Made by a program: the position numbers and the translations under genes | Notes under the pieces: model-generated | What the model saw: the letters and a program-made list of their open reading frames with translations, nothing else | Database searches by the model: none | What the model was told of the DNA's origin: nothing | Assembly: GCA_900546665.1 (NCBI GenBank) | Contig: URDY01000001.1 | Span: 124,001 to 188,000, forward strand | Direction of reading: 5' to 3' | Length of the DNA stretch: 64,000 bases | DNA from: an uncultured Paraprevotella sp. | GTDB taxonomy: Bacteria; Bacteroidota; Bacteroidia; Bacteroidales; Bacteroidaceae | Shown: positions 18,221 to 27,489 of the stretch, in pieces | Layout: each line of letters begins with the position of its first letter | Position numbering within the stretch: the stretch's first letter is position 1

Positions 18221-20842
18221 ATGAAAAAAACAGTTTTACATCATTTTTTTGCCATCTTGTCATTGGTTCTGCTGATACAGCCGGTTTTCGCACAGCAACG
18301 AAGACCCATCAGCTCAGAATCTCCATTATGGCTGATCCATATTGACGTATGGAATCAGGCAGACCCACAGAAAATCATTGATCTGATACCCGAAGAGATC
18401 AAACCGTATGTCTGTCTGAACCTATCCCTTTCATGCTCGTATGACACCGACCGGGATGTTTACAAGATGCCTCAGAATGCCATCAGGACCTATAAATCAT
18501 GGGCTTCCGTATGTCAGGCCAATAAGATGTGGTTTACCTGTCAGCCAGCCAGTGGAGGACATACCCATCTCATGGACGATGATCTTGAAATATTCGAATA
18601 CTTCTACAAACGGTATCCCAACTTCCTGGGCTGGAACTATGCAGAACAGTTCTGGGGTTTCAACGAACCGGGAGATGAAAGTTCGAGCACTATCGAAGAG
18701 CGTCTGGAACTGTTTGCCAAACTGGTACCAATGGCCCACAAATACGGTGGCTTCCTGACCATCAGTTTCTGCGGCAACATCTGGTCTCACGACCTTAACT
18801 CCATAGGTATGATGAAACAGAACAAGGAACTCTACGAGGCCTGTCAGAAATACCCTGACGCCATTCTCTGGCTTTACAAGTATACCACAGCCAGCTGTTT
18901 CTACAACAACGAAAGTGTCACGTTCTCGCCGTTCGTATCCGGCCTGTCCAATTATTATGGTGTCCGCTACGACAATTGCGGATGGAACGGTGCCTTGTCG
19001 GACCTTTTCGGAGAAAACAATGGAAAAACCTATCCCGTATCTGCCGGAATAGGTACCGTCATGGAACAGACCTGCGTAAACGGAGGAGCTGTATGGGACG
19101 GTCCTGAGCTGATCTGGACAGAAGACTTCCAAAACCTCAGCAATACGGTTGTAGACGGATACACACGCAGAAACTGGGGCACATTCCCGGGATTCCGCAA
19201 TGCCTGGCTGGACATGTTCCGGAAAATCATCGACGGAACCATGTATATCCCATCCCGCAAGGAGGTTGTGGAGAATACCAAGATCATCATCATCAACGAT
19301 ATAACAACAGGTTCAAGCGAAGAAAGAAATGCATCATGGGCCGAACTCTATGACGGACTTTACAAACAGACCGACCCATTCAATAACAATAACGGTTACT
19401 GGATGGACAATCACTGTTATTTCAAGAAAACCGGCCGTTACCGTACCATACCTGTCACCATCGGACTAAATGATGAATTAGCTAAAAGTATTCCGGTACA
19501 GATCAAAAAATCGGCCTACAAAAGAGAATGGCCTATCCTCAACAAAAAAATCGGTGAATTCAACGCCCAATACCCGGAAATCAGCAAGGGTGATCTGTTC
19601 GTTTCCAGATTCAAGAACCAGCTGGTCACTTATACTCCGTATACTTACCTGAACAGCAAAACCACAGCTTCTGCCATTGTCCCTTTGGAATACAACACCT
19701 GCGACAGCATTAACCTCACATGGGGTAAACTCAGCAGCGGTATCGTTAGAGAATACGCAGATCATATCGACTTCTATCTGAACAATTACCGTACGGATAC
19801 CACGGACATGGTACTCGACAAGATCGTCGTGTACGGAGCAACCACAGAACCTACCTTCCAGCTGACAGACCGCGTGGAAGCCGTATCAAAAACATCTGCG
19901 GAATGGGATGCCGAAACCAAACAATATACCCTTAACGTATGGCATATGGGACCTGTAGATGTAACCGTCAACTGTTCAGGAACCGCCACAGAACGGCGTA
20001 CAGACTTGGCAGCCAGCTCACCGCTGCAACTCCCCAAACAGCCGGATGACTATTATGGAGAGATCATCATCGAGGCCGAGGATATGGATTACAAGAATAT
20101 CAAAAAATGTGTAGTTGATCCTTACTACAGCTATCCTGATGTATTCGGACATGCCGGCAACGGCTTCATGGATATGGGCAATGACAAGAACGGTACGCTC
20201 AGACATAACCTGAATATTGAAAACGCAACTGACTATAACGTCACAGTCAGATACACCTCCCCTGAAAATGCCGGATTCATCGCCATAGCCGTCAACAGTA
20301 CGCGAAGAATGGTAAAATGTGAAAAGACTGAAAAAAACGAATGGAAAAAACTCAGTCTGAAATTTACAATGAAAGAGGGCGAAAACAAAACAACCATCTA
20401 TAATCCCAACGGCCTTGACATCTATATCGATAATGTCACTTACACGCCGACGGACATACCTGAAGAAAAATTCCTTATCACCATCAGAGAAGCAGAAAAC
20501 GGAAAAGCTATCGCCAGCGCCGATTCAGCTGCTGAAGGAGAACTCGTCACCGTTAACCCCGTCCCCAACGCAGGATATGAATTTGCAGGATGGAACATCA
20601 TACATGGCAATATCAATATGAGTGATGACAACACCTTCACCATGCCAGATGACATCGTAACTCTACAGCCGATATTCGCAGTATCCACTGCCATCAACAC
20701 ACCGACCGTATCAGATGTCTTGCCCGGAACTCAATGTAAGGAAATCTATGACATCAACGGAATCAAAAGAAATGATCTTGGCAAAGGACTCAATATCATC
20801 AAAACCGCCAATGGAAGTATACGCAAAATTTATATCAAGTAA
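18221..20842 (+). CDS. Secreted GH98 endo-glycosidase with CBM35-like and InlB-like modules
   Basis: The 873-residue protein starts with a signal peptide (to about 25). Residues about 33-600 match GH98: PLWLIHIDVWNQADPQKIID, NLSLSCSYD, GWNYAEQFWGFNEPGDE and WDGPELIWTEDF, with Glu142 in YAEQFWG and Glu148 in NEPGD as acid candidates. A CBM35-like beta-sandwich follows at about 612-743 (IIIEAEDMDYKN to DIYIDNVTYTP), then an InlB B-repeat-like module at about 752-820 (NAGYEFAGW). The end is a sorting-type tail (IYDINGIKRNDLGKGLNIIK). Known GH98 enzymes cleave blood-group glycans or, in gut Bacteroides, decorated xylan. The arabinofuranosidase neighbours favour xylan, which is inference. Confidence 0.85.
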   Translation: MKKTVLHHFFAILSLVLLIQPVFAQQRRPISSESPLWLIHIDVWNQADPQKIIDLIPEEIKPYVCLNLSLSCSYDTDRDVYKMPQNAIRTYKSWASVCQANKMWFTCQPASGGHTHLMDDDLEIFEYFYKRYPNFLGWNYAEQFWGFNEPGDESSSTIEERLELFAKLVPMAHKYGGFLTISFCGNIWSHDLNSIGMMKQNKELYEACQKYPDAILWLYKYTTASCFYNNESVTFSPFVSGLSNYYGVRYDNCGWNGALSDLFGENNGKTYPVSAGIGTVMEQTCVNGGAVWDGPELIWTEDFQNLSNTVVDGYTRRNWGTFPGFRNAWLDMFRKIIDGTMYIPSRKEVVENTKIIIINDITTGSSEERNASWAELYDGLYKQTDPFNNNNGYWMDNHCYFKKTGRYRTIPVTIGLNDELAKSIPVQIKKSAYKREWPILNKKIGEFNAQYPEISKGDLFVSRFKNQLVTYTPYTYLNSKTTASAIVPLEYNTCDSINLTWGKLSSGIVREYADHIDFYLNNYRTDTTDMVLDKIVVYGATTEPTFQLTDRVEAVSKTSAEWDAETKQYTLNVWHMGPVDVTVNCSGTATERRTDLAASSPLQLPKQPDDYYGEIIIEAEDMDYKNIKKCVVDPYYSYPDVFGHAGNGFMDMGNDKNGTLRHNLNIENATDYNVTVRYTSPENAGFIAIAVNSTRRMVKCEKTEKNEWKKLSLKFTMKEGENKTTIYNPNGLDIYIDNVTYTPTDIPEEKFLITIREAENGKAIASADSAAEGELVTVNPVPNAGYEFAGWNIIHGNINMSDDNTFTMPDDIVTLQPIFAVSTAINTPTVSDVLPGTQCKEIYDINGIKRNDLGKGLNIIKTANGSIRKIYIK

Positions 20843-20877
20843 AGACTGAAACTAATATACCTTCCAATCTTTTTTAG

Positions 20878-20929
20878 TTCCGACCTCTGTCTGTACGACT
20901 ACCCATACAGCAGCGGTCGGAATTTTTTT
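20878..20929 (+). terminator. Intrinsic terminator after the GH98 gene
   Basis: TTCCGACC pairs with GGTCGGAA, with an inner CTGTA/TACAG helix, followed by seven T. It closes the GH43-GH98 unit. Confidence 0.9.
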
Positions 20930-21058
20930 ATGCAGCAAATCTTATATTCCGGGAAGTTCTCTATCTGCATAAGAAAACATCAACAATCAAAAAAACGGTC
21001 AAACAGAATTATACCATAAAACAGTTTTCTTTCCTACATATTCTTTATACAAAAAACT

Positions 21059-21545
21059 CCTTCACCTCTTCACCTTCCTTTATTTATGCCGGACAAAAAG
21101 TGAACCGGCTCCTTCACCACCCCTTCACCATCTCCTTCAACCTTTATTTTGTCCTATATAAATCCCGATTTCCTTGTATTGAAAATATAAGACATTTTCA
21201 AAAAAGTAAAGCTTACTTTTTAAAAAGTAAACCTTACTTTTTTGAAAGTAAGCTTTGATTTTTCATAAGTAAGCCGAAGTATTAATCCAAAAATATTCTT
21301 TTTTGTTGACAGATTGAAAAATTTGGAAAAAACAGGAACAAAAGAAGGATGAAGCACACATATTCATCTATAACATACTGATTACAAATACATTAAAAAC
21401 AGAAGTGAAGAGGTGAAGTATTTTATAGGGTTTTCTTTCTTGGGAGAGATGTTTTTATCCTCTGTTCATAGTTCCGGGATCACCGAATCTGCACAATCTT
21501 CTCCCTTTGTAAAAAACCATTTAAGGGAAAAACATAGGGACCCAA
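21059..21545. repeat. Dispersed intergenic repeat element, copy A (MITE-like)
   Basis: About 490 bp between the GH98 terminator and the GH51/GH43 promoter share order and sequence with 62971-63465. In order: CCTTCACCTCTTCAC; tandem CCTTCACCA units (about 21110-21140); GACATTTT; a 21-bp periodic array; a TATAACA block; GTGAAGAGGTGAAG; and AAAACATAGGGACC. The arm CTTCACCTCTTCAC at 21060-21073 is the exact reverse complement of GTGAAGAGGTGAAG at 21405-21418, so 359 bp are bounded by 14-bp inverted repeats. No protein is encoded. It could be a non-autonomous mobile element, a structured RNA or a protein-binding region. Confidence 0.8.
21206..21275. repeat. Four-unit 21-bp array inside copy A
   Basis: GTAA begins at 21206, 21227, 21248 and 21269, exactly 21 bases apart. 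The first two units read GTAAAGCTTACTTTT and GTAAACCTTACTTTT, each nearly palindromic; units three and four are GTAAGCTTTGATTTT and GTAAGCC. The period is two helical turns, as in binding arrays or iterons. Confidence 0.85.
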
Positions 21546-21633
21546 CCCAATATGTCTCAAACCGAATAAAAGGAATAATTGGCATTTTAACAATTATTTC
21601 ATATCAATGATACAAACAATTGGCTTATAATTT

Positions 21634-21664
21634 TTTGGATAATTAAAAGATATTCATACCTTTG
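21634..21664 (+). promoter_or_regulatory. Promoter of the GH51/GH43 gene
   Basis: TTTG at 21634-21637 and TACCTTTG at 21657-21664 (exact TAnnTTTG) are separated by 19 bases. The predicted leader is about 155 bases, AT-rich, with no start codon in good context before 21829. Confidence 0.75.
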
Positions 21665-21828
21665 CGTGTCAGCACAGAAATAAGTGCAAATATTACGCTT
21701 TAAACAATACTTGAAAAATAAGATAAAAAAAAGTCAACATCACTAATCTGTGAAAATAAAAGGAACAAAACATTTTCAACCTAACATTATAAAAACATAA
21801 CGGAATTTCCAAAAAACATCCAGTTATC

Positions 21829-24800
21829 ATGAAAACACATCTACTGAAAGCGATCTGTGGCAGTCTGTTAGGATGTGCCATAAGCATGACTACTTATGCC
21901 AAGACCATTGAGATGCAAATCAACGCATCACGCACCACAAACGCCATCGGAAGCAGACACTATGGCTTGTTTTTCGAAGAAATCAATCATGCCGGCGACG
22001 GAGGCTTATACGCCGAACTGATTCAAAACCGTTCGTTCGAGGACAATGTTTATAATCCCGACAAATGGTGGACTGTAGGTTCCGCCAACATGTCCCTGAT
22101 TTCTGAAGGACTTCTTAACGATGTTCAGTCAAAAGCACTTAGAGTCAAATTCAATGCAAATGGGGACGGTATCAAGAACGAAGGTTTCTGGGGTATCAAC
22201 GCTGTCAAGGACAGAACATACACATGCTCATTCTGGGTTAAGTCAAACACTTGGAACGGCACTCTTACCGCTGCTATATGTAATGAAAACGGTACCCGGC
22301 TAGGCGAAACCGCAATTACTGTTTCCGCTTCAACAGAATGGAAAAAATATACTGCCACCATTACATGCAATGGCGACGATCCGAAAGCATGGTTCTTCCT
22401 GACAGCCGACAAAGCTGGCTCTCTGGATATTGATATGGTCAGCCTCTTCCCTCCTACATTCAAGGATCGTCCTAACGGATGTCGTCCGGATCTGGCACAA
22501 CTGCTTTACGATATGAAACCGGCCTTTGTCAGATTCCCCGGAGGATGCTTTGTAGAAGGAGCTTGGGCAGACGGACAGACCAACCGCTTCGAATGGAAAA
22601 AAACAATAGGACCGATAGAAGAACGTCCCGGACACCGTAACGTCAACTGGAACTATCGCGTTTCAGACGGTATGGGATTCCACGAAATGTTACAACTGAC
22701 AGAAGATCTCGGTGCAGAGCCGTTATTCGTTGTCAACATGGGTATGGGACATGGATGGTGCGAACCCTATACTGAAATAGACGAATACATTCAGGAAGCA
22801 CTTGATGCCATTGAATATTGCAACGGAGACGTGAATACCAAATGGGGAGCACTGCGAGCTGCCAACGGTCATCCCGAACCGTTCAACCTGAACCTGATTG
22901 AAATCGGCAACGAAAATTACAATTTCTCGTCACAGAACAACAACGACCAGAGTGACCATTATGCCGAACGATACATACAGTTCTATAATGCCATCAAGGA
23001 ACGTTACCCGGAAATGACCATCATAGGTAACGTAGAAGCATGGGGTACAGACAGTCCTTCATGGAGAAACCCACATCCGGTGGATGCCGTCGACGAACAT
23101 TATTACCGTTCACCCGACTGGTTCACCAGCCAATACAACAAATATGACAGCTACAGCCGCTCTTCTCATAAAATATATGTCGGCGAATATGCAGTCACAC
23201 AAAATTTCGGCGATTGCGGCAATCTGGATGCTGCTCTCGGCGAAGCAGTGTTCATGCTGGGTATGGAACGCAATGCCGATGTCTGCGTCATGAACAGCTA
23301 TGCTCCTATTTTTGTCAATGAAAACGACCAGAAGTGGAGACCGGACATGATCCGTTTCAACAGCGAAATTTCATACGGAACGCCTTCTTACTATGTTCAG
23401 AAACTGATGCCTAACAACATTGGTACTCATAATCTGAGCTATACGGAAAAAAATGTTTTCTACGCTGAAGATGGCGGACAGATCGGTATGAGCACATGGG
23501 CTACAACAGCGCAGTTTGACAATGTCCGTCTGACTGACGAAAACGGACAGGTCATCTTCTCTGATGATTTCCAGAATAGCGCCAACAGTAAATGGATCAT
23601 GCCTCAAAAGGGCGCATGGAACATCAACAATGGCGTGTTGGAACAAACCAATCCTTCAACCGAAGGTTCCATCTGTCACCTTGACATAGACGGCATGTCA
23701 TCATACACTTTCGAAGCAGATGCAACCAAACTATCAGGAGCTGAAGGTTTTCTTATCGTATTCAATTATAAAGATGACCAGAACTATGCCTGGTGGAACT
23801 TAGGTGGATGGGGCAATACCAAACATGGTGTAGAAATATGCCGTAACGGAAACAAAACAACCGTAACAAATACAAACGGCAGCATTGAAACCGGACGAAC
23901 TTACAGAGTAAAGATTCAGGTAAAGGGCAACCAGGTAACCTGCTATCTTGACGATACAGTTATCCATCAGTTCACTATCAATCAGGACAGAAAGATCTAC
24001 ACAGCTGTCAATATTGACCAGAATGACAATCAGATGTATGTCAAAATTGTCAATACAAAAGGACAGGCTCAAACTGTAAGAGTCAATGTAGACAATGCTA
24101 CTGTAGAAGACGGAACAGTCATCCAACTGACAGCTGCCAGCAACAAAGAGGAAAACAATGTCAATAACCCGTACAATGTTACCCCGAAAGAGCAGGCAGT
24201 CACTACCGATGCAGAAGGACTGACTTACGAAGTTCCCGCTTACTCTCTTAATATCATAAAACTTAAAGTCAGCGATATCCAGGAAGACAATACACCCGAT
24301 CCAGAACTTCCCGATCCCGTTGTAGCTTACACGTTCGAAAACGGACAACCTGCAGATGACAAAAACCAGTATGAAGGCAGTCTGACCGGAAGTGCAGACA
24401 TCATAGCCATGAATGACGGCAACAAGGTCCTCTACACCGGAAACGGTGATAATGGCGGATGGATGGACCTGGGATCTGATATGGCCAAACAAATCCTGTC
24501 ACAACTGACCGGCGACTTTACCATTACGGCAGATATCATGTTTCCCGGAATAGGTTCACTCGAAAAATATTGCTGGGCACTGGCAATGGCCAACGGTACA
24601 GACGAATACCTGGGTCTTGTCAATACAAACAATAATACTGACTGGTACTTCACCATGAAGGACAAAGAAAGCGGCAACGAATATGCCCGTTCCAAAAGCG
24701 GTATCTCTTACGGAAAATGGCACACCTTGACTTTCGTCATGGAAGGAAACAAAGGTTCATTCTATCTGGACGGATACAAATTGTCTGAAAGTGAATTCAG

Positions 24801-27141
24801 CTCACGTCCTGAACATTTTGCATCAACAGTCACTTTGGCTGCATTGGGCCGCTCACCATACGCCGATGATGCCATCATGAAACAGATGGCCATCGACAAC
24901 GTACGTTTCTATTCCCAGGCTTTGAATAACGAACAAGTCAAGAAGATCTATCAAAGCGCTGAAAAAATGGATGCTCAGTCTTCTGAAATAATCAACAACG
25001 AGGATGTATCCGAAATAGCTCACTTCATCTCAAAATTCAATTTTCTCCATGCCTCAACAGATCTGCCGGCTGAAACTGAAAACGGTGCGACTATCACATG
25101 GAGCTGTGACATTACCGAGAATGGCTATGTAGAATTGACAGAAGAAAACGGAAAACAGCGCCTGAACGTACTTCAATTGCCGGCTGCCGACAGCAAAGCT
25201 CTGCAAGTAGCCCAACTGACTGCAACTTTGCATCACCAGAACGGAACAAGCAGCCAAAAGACACAACCTGTCATACTGGCTCCGGACGACAACCGTTACG
25301 GCTATCTCTACTGCTTCATGAATGCCAACAAGGAAATTACAAACTTCGCACTGGGTACAAAAGAAGATAAAGGACAGAATTTCAAAGTCCTGCTCGGCGG
25401 TACGGAAATTTTCGACACAGAAGAAATTGCCGGTATCGAACATGGTACCCGCGATGCTTATATCACCAGAGGAGAAGACAACGACGGTTACCTCATGACA
25501 ACCACCGATATGAAACAGCACGCATCAGGTATCTGGAACAACCATGGATTAAACCTGATCAAATCCAAAGATCTCATCCACTGGGAAAGTGTAACTTTCG
25601 ATTTCAATAAAGGCAAGCAGATCTTCTCTGATCCGGAAGCTACAACCGGTTGCTATGATACGGATGAAGAATATGCCAAAATCAACAGAGTTTGGGCTCC
25701 TCAGGTGATCTGGGATCCGAGCGTACAGAAATATCTGGTCTACTACTCTATCCTGTCTTCCAATGAAGGTGACTCATACGACAAGATCTATTACTCATAC
25801 GCAGACCGTGATTTCAAGACACTGACCCAACCCCGTCTGTTCTTCGATCCGGGACGCGCAGTCATTGACGGTGATATTGTTTATAATCCCTACGACGGTC
25901 TCTATCACATGTATTATAAAAGAGAAGGAGCCAGCGGTGCCACTAGAGGAATCTACGAAGCAACGAGTCCGACACTGGTCAGTGATACATGGACAGACAT
26001 CCTGCATATCACCAACGAAGGCGAGGAACAGGTAGAAGGATCATCTACGATACGCCGTATCAATGAAGATGTCTACAACGTATACTACATGCGTTACTCT
26101 GGCGGAAGTGCCTACAAATATTGTGAAACCGACCATTTGGGACAGAACATCTCCTTCTCTTCCAATCTGCAGGGAGACGGTGCATTCCAGCACGGTTCAT
26201 TCATGACACTGACAGAAACAGAATATAAAATGCTTGAGTCATGGAGCAAATTATGCCTGTTCCTGCCGGAAATAGAAAAAATGGCCGAAAACGGTAACAG
26301 TCAGGTGCTCAATGAAGCTATCGCCACAGCCAAGGAAGCTCTGGCACTCACTTCTGTAGAACAGCTTGCAACAGAACTGCCCAAAGCCTATGACACATTG
26401 CTCGAGGCTCGCGAAACTTATCTGGAAGAACTTTTTTCCAATCTGGAAGTAGGAGAAACCACTGACATCACTTCACTTTTGAAGAATCCGGATTTCAGCC
26501 AGGGAACATACGGATGGAATGGAACAGCTTTCACTCAAGCCACAGCCGGTGTAGCCGAACACTATAACAAGACCTTTGATACTTATCAGGTGCTCGAAAA
26601 CATGCCAGCCGGAGAGTATATATTCTCTTGCCAGGGTTTCTATCGCTACGGTGGCATACAAAATGCCTCAACAGCACACCAGAACGGAACAGAAGCTCTA
26701 TTAGCCAAAATCTATATCAACGACCAGACGGACGAGTTCATGTCTCTGTATGATGAAACAGACTATTCACTTGACCCGTACACATTCCCGGATAATGTAA
26801 CCAGTGCCAACAACGCATTCAACAAAGAAGACAATTATCATGGAAATACGGTCACTTATACTTTGAACGAAACCAGTGATCTTAAATTGGGAATCAGCAA
26901 AACCGAATTCATCTCTCAGGACTGGACCTGCTTCGATAACTTCAAACTGTATTACAAGCGTACGAAGGCAGATGCCATACAGCAAATCGACTTCGAAAAG
27001 TCCATGCAGAACGCTGATGTCTATACAGTCTCTGGCGTTCTTGTCCGTTCAGGTGTCAACAGTAAGCTCGACATCCAGGATCTTCCGGTAGGTGTTTACA
27101 TTCTAAAATCCGGTAACAAGAGCGTTAAGATCATGAAGTAA
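21829..27141 (+). CDS. Giant secreted GH51 arabinofuranosidase / GH43 bifunctional enzyme
   Basis: This 1770-residue protein is modular. After a signal peptide (1-24) comes a GH51-type unit with a carbohydrate-binding insert (about 75-205). Acid/base Glu362 lies in EIGNENY and nucleophile Glu453 in YVGEYAV. A second beta-sandwich (about 575-715) interrupts before the GH51 C-terminal beta domain ends near 815. Then follow LamG (about 830-1040), an atrophied Ig-like module (about 1085-1150) and GH43 (about 1155-1470; Asp1209, Asp1347/1349, Glu1403 as acid candidates). A helical linker leads to a C-terminal sandwich (about 1545-1710, ending DWTCFDNFKLYYK) and a sorting-type tail (VYTVSGVLVRSG to VKIMK). 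It should remove arabinose from arabinoxylan or arabinan outside the cell or at its surface. It has its own promoter and terminator. Confidence 0.85.
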   Translation: MKTHLLKAICGSLLGCAISMTTYAKTIEMQINASRTTNAIGSRHYGLFFEEINHAGDGGLYAELIQNRSFEDNVYNPDKWWTVGSANMSLISEGLLNDVQSKALRVKFNANGDGIKNEGFWGINAVKDRTYTCSFWVKSNTWNGTLTAAICNENGTRLGETAITVSASTEWKKYTATITCNGDDPKAWFFLTADKAGSLDIDMVSLFPPTFKDRPNGCRPDLAQLLYDMKPAFVRFPGGCFVEGAWADGQTNRFEWKKTIGPIEERPGHRNVNWNYRVSDGMGFHEMLQLTEDLGAEPLFVVNMGMGHGWCEPYTEIDEYIQEALDAIEYCNGDVNTKWGALRAANGHPEPFNLNLIEIGNENYNFSSQNNNDQSDHYAERYIQFYNAIKERYPEMTIIGNVEAWGTDSPSWRNPHPVDAVDEHYYRSPDWFTSQYNKYDSYSRSSHKIYVGEYAVTQNFGDCGNLDAALGEAVFMLGMERNADVCVMNSYAPIFVNENDQKWRPDMIRFNSEISYGTPSYYVQKLMPNNIGTHNLSYTEKNVFYAEDGGQIGMSTWATTAQFDNVRLTDENGQVIFSDDFQNSANSKWIMPQKGAWNINNGVLEQTNPSTEGSICHLDIDGMSSYTFEADATKLSGAEGFLIVFNYKDDQNYAWWNLGGWGNTKHGVEICRNGNKTTVTNTNGSIETGRTYRVKIQVKGNQVTCYLDDTVIHQFTINQDRKIYTAVNIDQNDNQMYVKIVNTKGQAQTVRVNVDNATVEDGTVIQLTAASNKEENNVNNPYNVTPKEQAVTTDAEGLTYEVPAYSLNIIKLKVSDIQEDNTPDPELPDPVVAYTFENGQPADDKNQYEGSLTGSADIIAMNDGNKVLYTGNGDNGGWMDLGSDMAKQILSQLTGDFTITADIMFPGIGSLEKYCWALAMANGTDEYLGLVNTNNNTDWYFTMKDKESGNEYARSKSGISYGKWHTLTFVMEGNKGSFYLDGYKLSESEFSSRPEHFASTVTLAALGRSPYADDAIMKQMAIDNVRFYSQALNNEQVKKIYQSAEKMDAQSSEIINNEDVSEIAHFISKFNFLHASTDLPAETENGATITWSCDITENGYVELTEENGKQRLNVLQLPAADSKALQVAQLTATLHHQNGTSSQKTQPVILAPDDNRYGYLYCFMNANKEITNFALGTKEDKGQNFKVLLGGTEIFDTEEIAGIEHGTRDAYITRGEDNDGYLMTTTDMKQHASGIWNNHGLNLIKSKDLIHWESVTFDFNKGKQIFSDPEATTGCYDTDEEYAKINRVWAPQVIWDPSVQKYLVYYSILSSNEGDSYDKIYYSYADRDFKTLTQPRLFFDPGRAVIDGDIVYNPYDGLYHMYYKREGASGATRGIYEATSPTLVSDTWTDILHITNEGEEQVEGSSTIRRINEDVYNVYYMRYSGGSAYKYCETDHLGQNISFSSNLQGDGAFQHGSFMTLTETEYKMLESWSKLCLFLPEIEKMAENGNSQVLNEAIATAKEALALTSVEQLATELPKAYDTLLEARETYLEELFSNLEVGETTDITSLLKNPDFSQGTYGWNGTAFTQATAGVAEHYNKTFDTYQVLENMPAGEYIFSCQGFYRYGGIQNASTAHQNGTEALLAKIYINDQTDEFMSLYDETDYSLDPYTFPDNVTSANNAFNKEDNYHGNTVTYTLNETSDLKLGISKTEFISQDWTCFDNFKLYYKRTKADAIQQIDFEKSMQNADVYTVSGVLVRSGVNSKLDIQDLPVGVYILKSGNKSVKIMK

Positions 27142-27186
27142 TCATTGTACTTATTGTAGAGTAGTTATTACTCAAACATAAATTGG

Positions 27187-27233
27187 GATCCTGATCATCT
27201 GTATCTCTGCATACAGCATGATCAGGATCTTTT
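27187..27233 (+). terminator. Intrinsic terminator after the GH51/GH43 gene
   Basis: GATCCTGATCATCTGTAT pairs with ATACAGCATGATCAGGATC (one bulged or mismatched base), then TTTTC. A very stable hairpin 45 bases after the stop codon. Confidence 0.9.
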
Positions 27234-27342
27234 CTTATTAAAGAATCATTAAAAAACAGCAACCCGAATGCAGGGAAATGTTTCAATCTGTTGCAAACAC
27301 AAAAAGATTGTCACGGGATATGGTTATATTCAAAAATCTCAT

Positions 27343-27350
27343 TAACTTTG
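27343..27350 (+). promoter_or_regulatory. metK: Probable metK promoter (-7 TAACTTTG)
   Basis: Exact TAnnTTTG. Transcription would begin around 27357, a few bases before the riboswitch aptamer at 27365. Confidence 0.7.
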
Positions 27351-27364
27351 CATCCGAAAATAAA

Positions 27365-27410
27365 TGTGGATAGATTTGGGCGGCTTGCAACCACAGAAAA
27401 AAATGCTAAA
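27365..27410 (+). ncRNA. SAM-II riboswitch in the metK leader
   Basis: The leader shows the SAM-II order. The P1 stem is TGTGG (27365-27369) with CCACA (27391-27395). Loop 1 contains GATTT; TTGCAA comes just before the 3' strand of P1; an A-rich linker follows; then TGCTAAA (27404-27410), whose TGC can pair with GCA of TTGCAA to form the pseudoknot. The conserved words GATTT, TTGCAA and GCTAAA all occur in the right order and spacing. It binds S-adenosylmethionine and would lower metK expression when SAM is plentiful. The 79 bases between aptamer and ATG show no clear terminator, so control at translation is more likely. Confidence 0.85.
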
Positions 27411-27489
27411 ATTTCAGTTTCTACAACTACGCATTCCTTCCCAATGAAACCCCATTCTCATTAATTAATTTCTTTTAAAATCAATAGAA

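Noticed and set aside
18497..19132. Minus-strand open frame of 211 codons within the GH98 gene
   Set aside because: Antisense to the conserved GH98 core; no promoter or ribosome site.
21190..21290. CRISPR array
   Set aside because: The four units are only 21 bp apart with no spacers of 25-40 bp, and no cas genes are near.
21413..21610. Plus-strand open frame of 65 codons in repeat copy A
   Set aside because: It starts in the inverted arm and covers conserved non-coding blocks; the matching frame is not kept in copy B.
23800..24492. Minus-strand open frame of 230 codons within the GH51/GH43 gene
   Set aside because: It is antisense to clear catalytic and binding domains and has no recognisable motif, so it is a shadow of the real gene.
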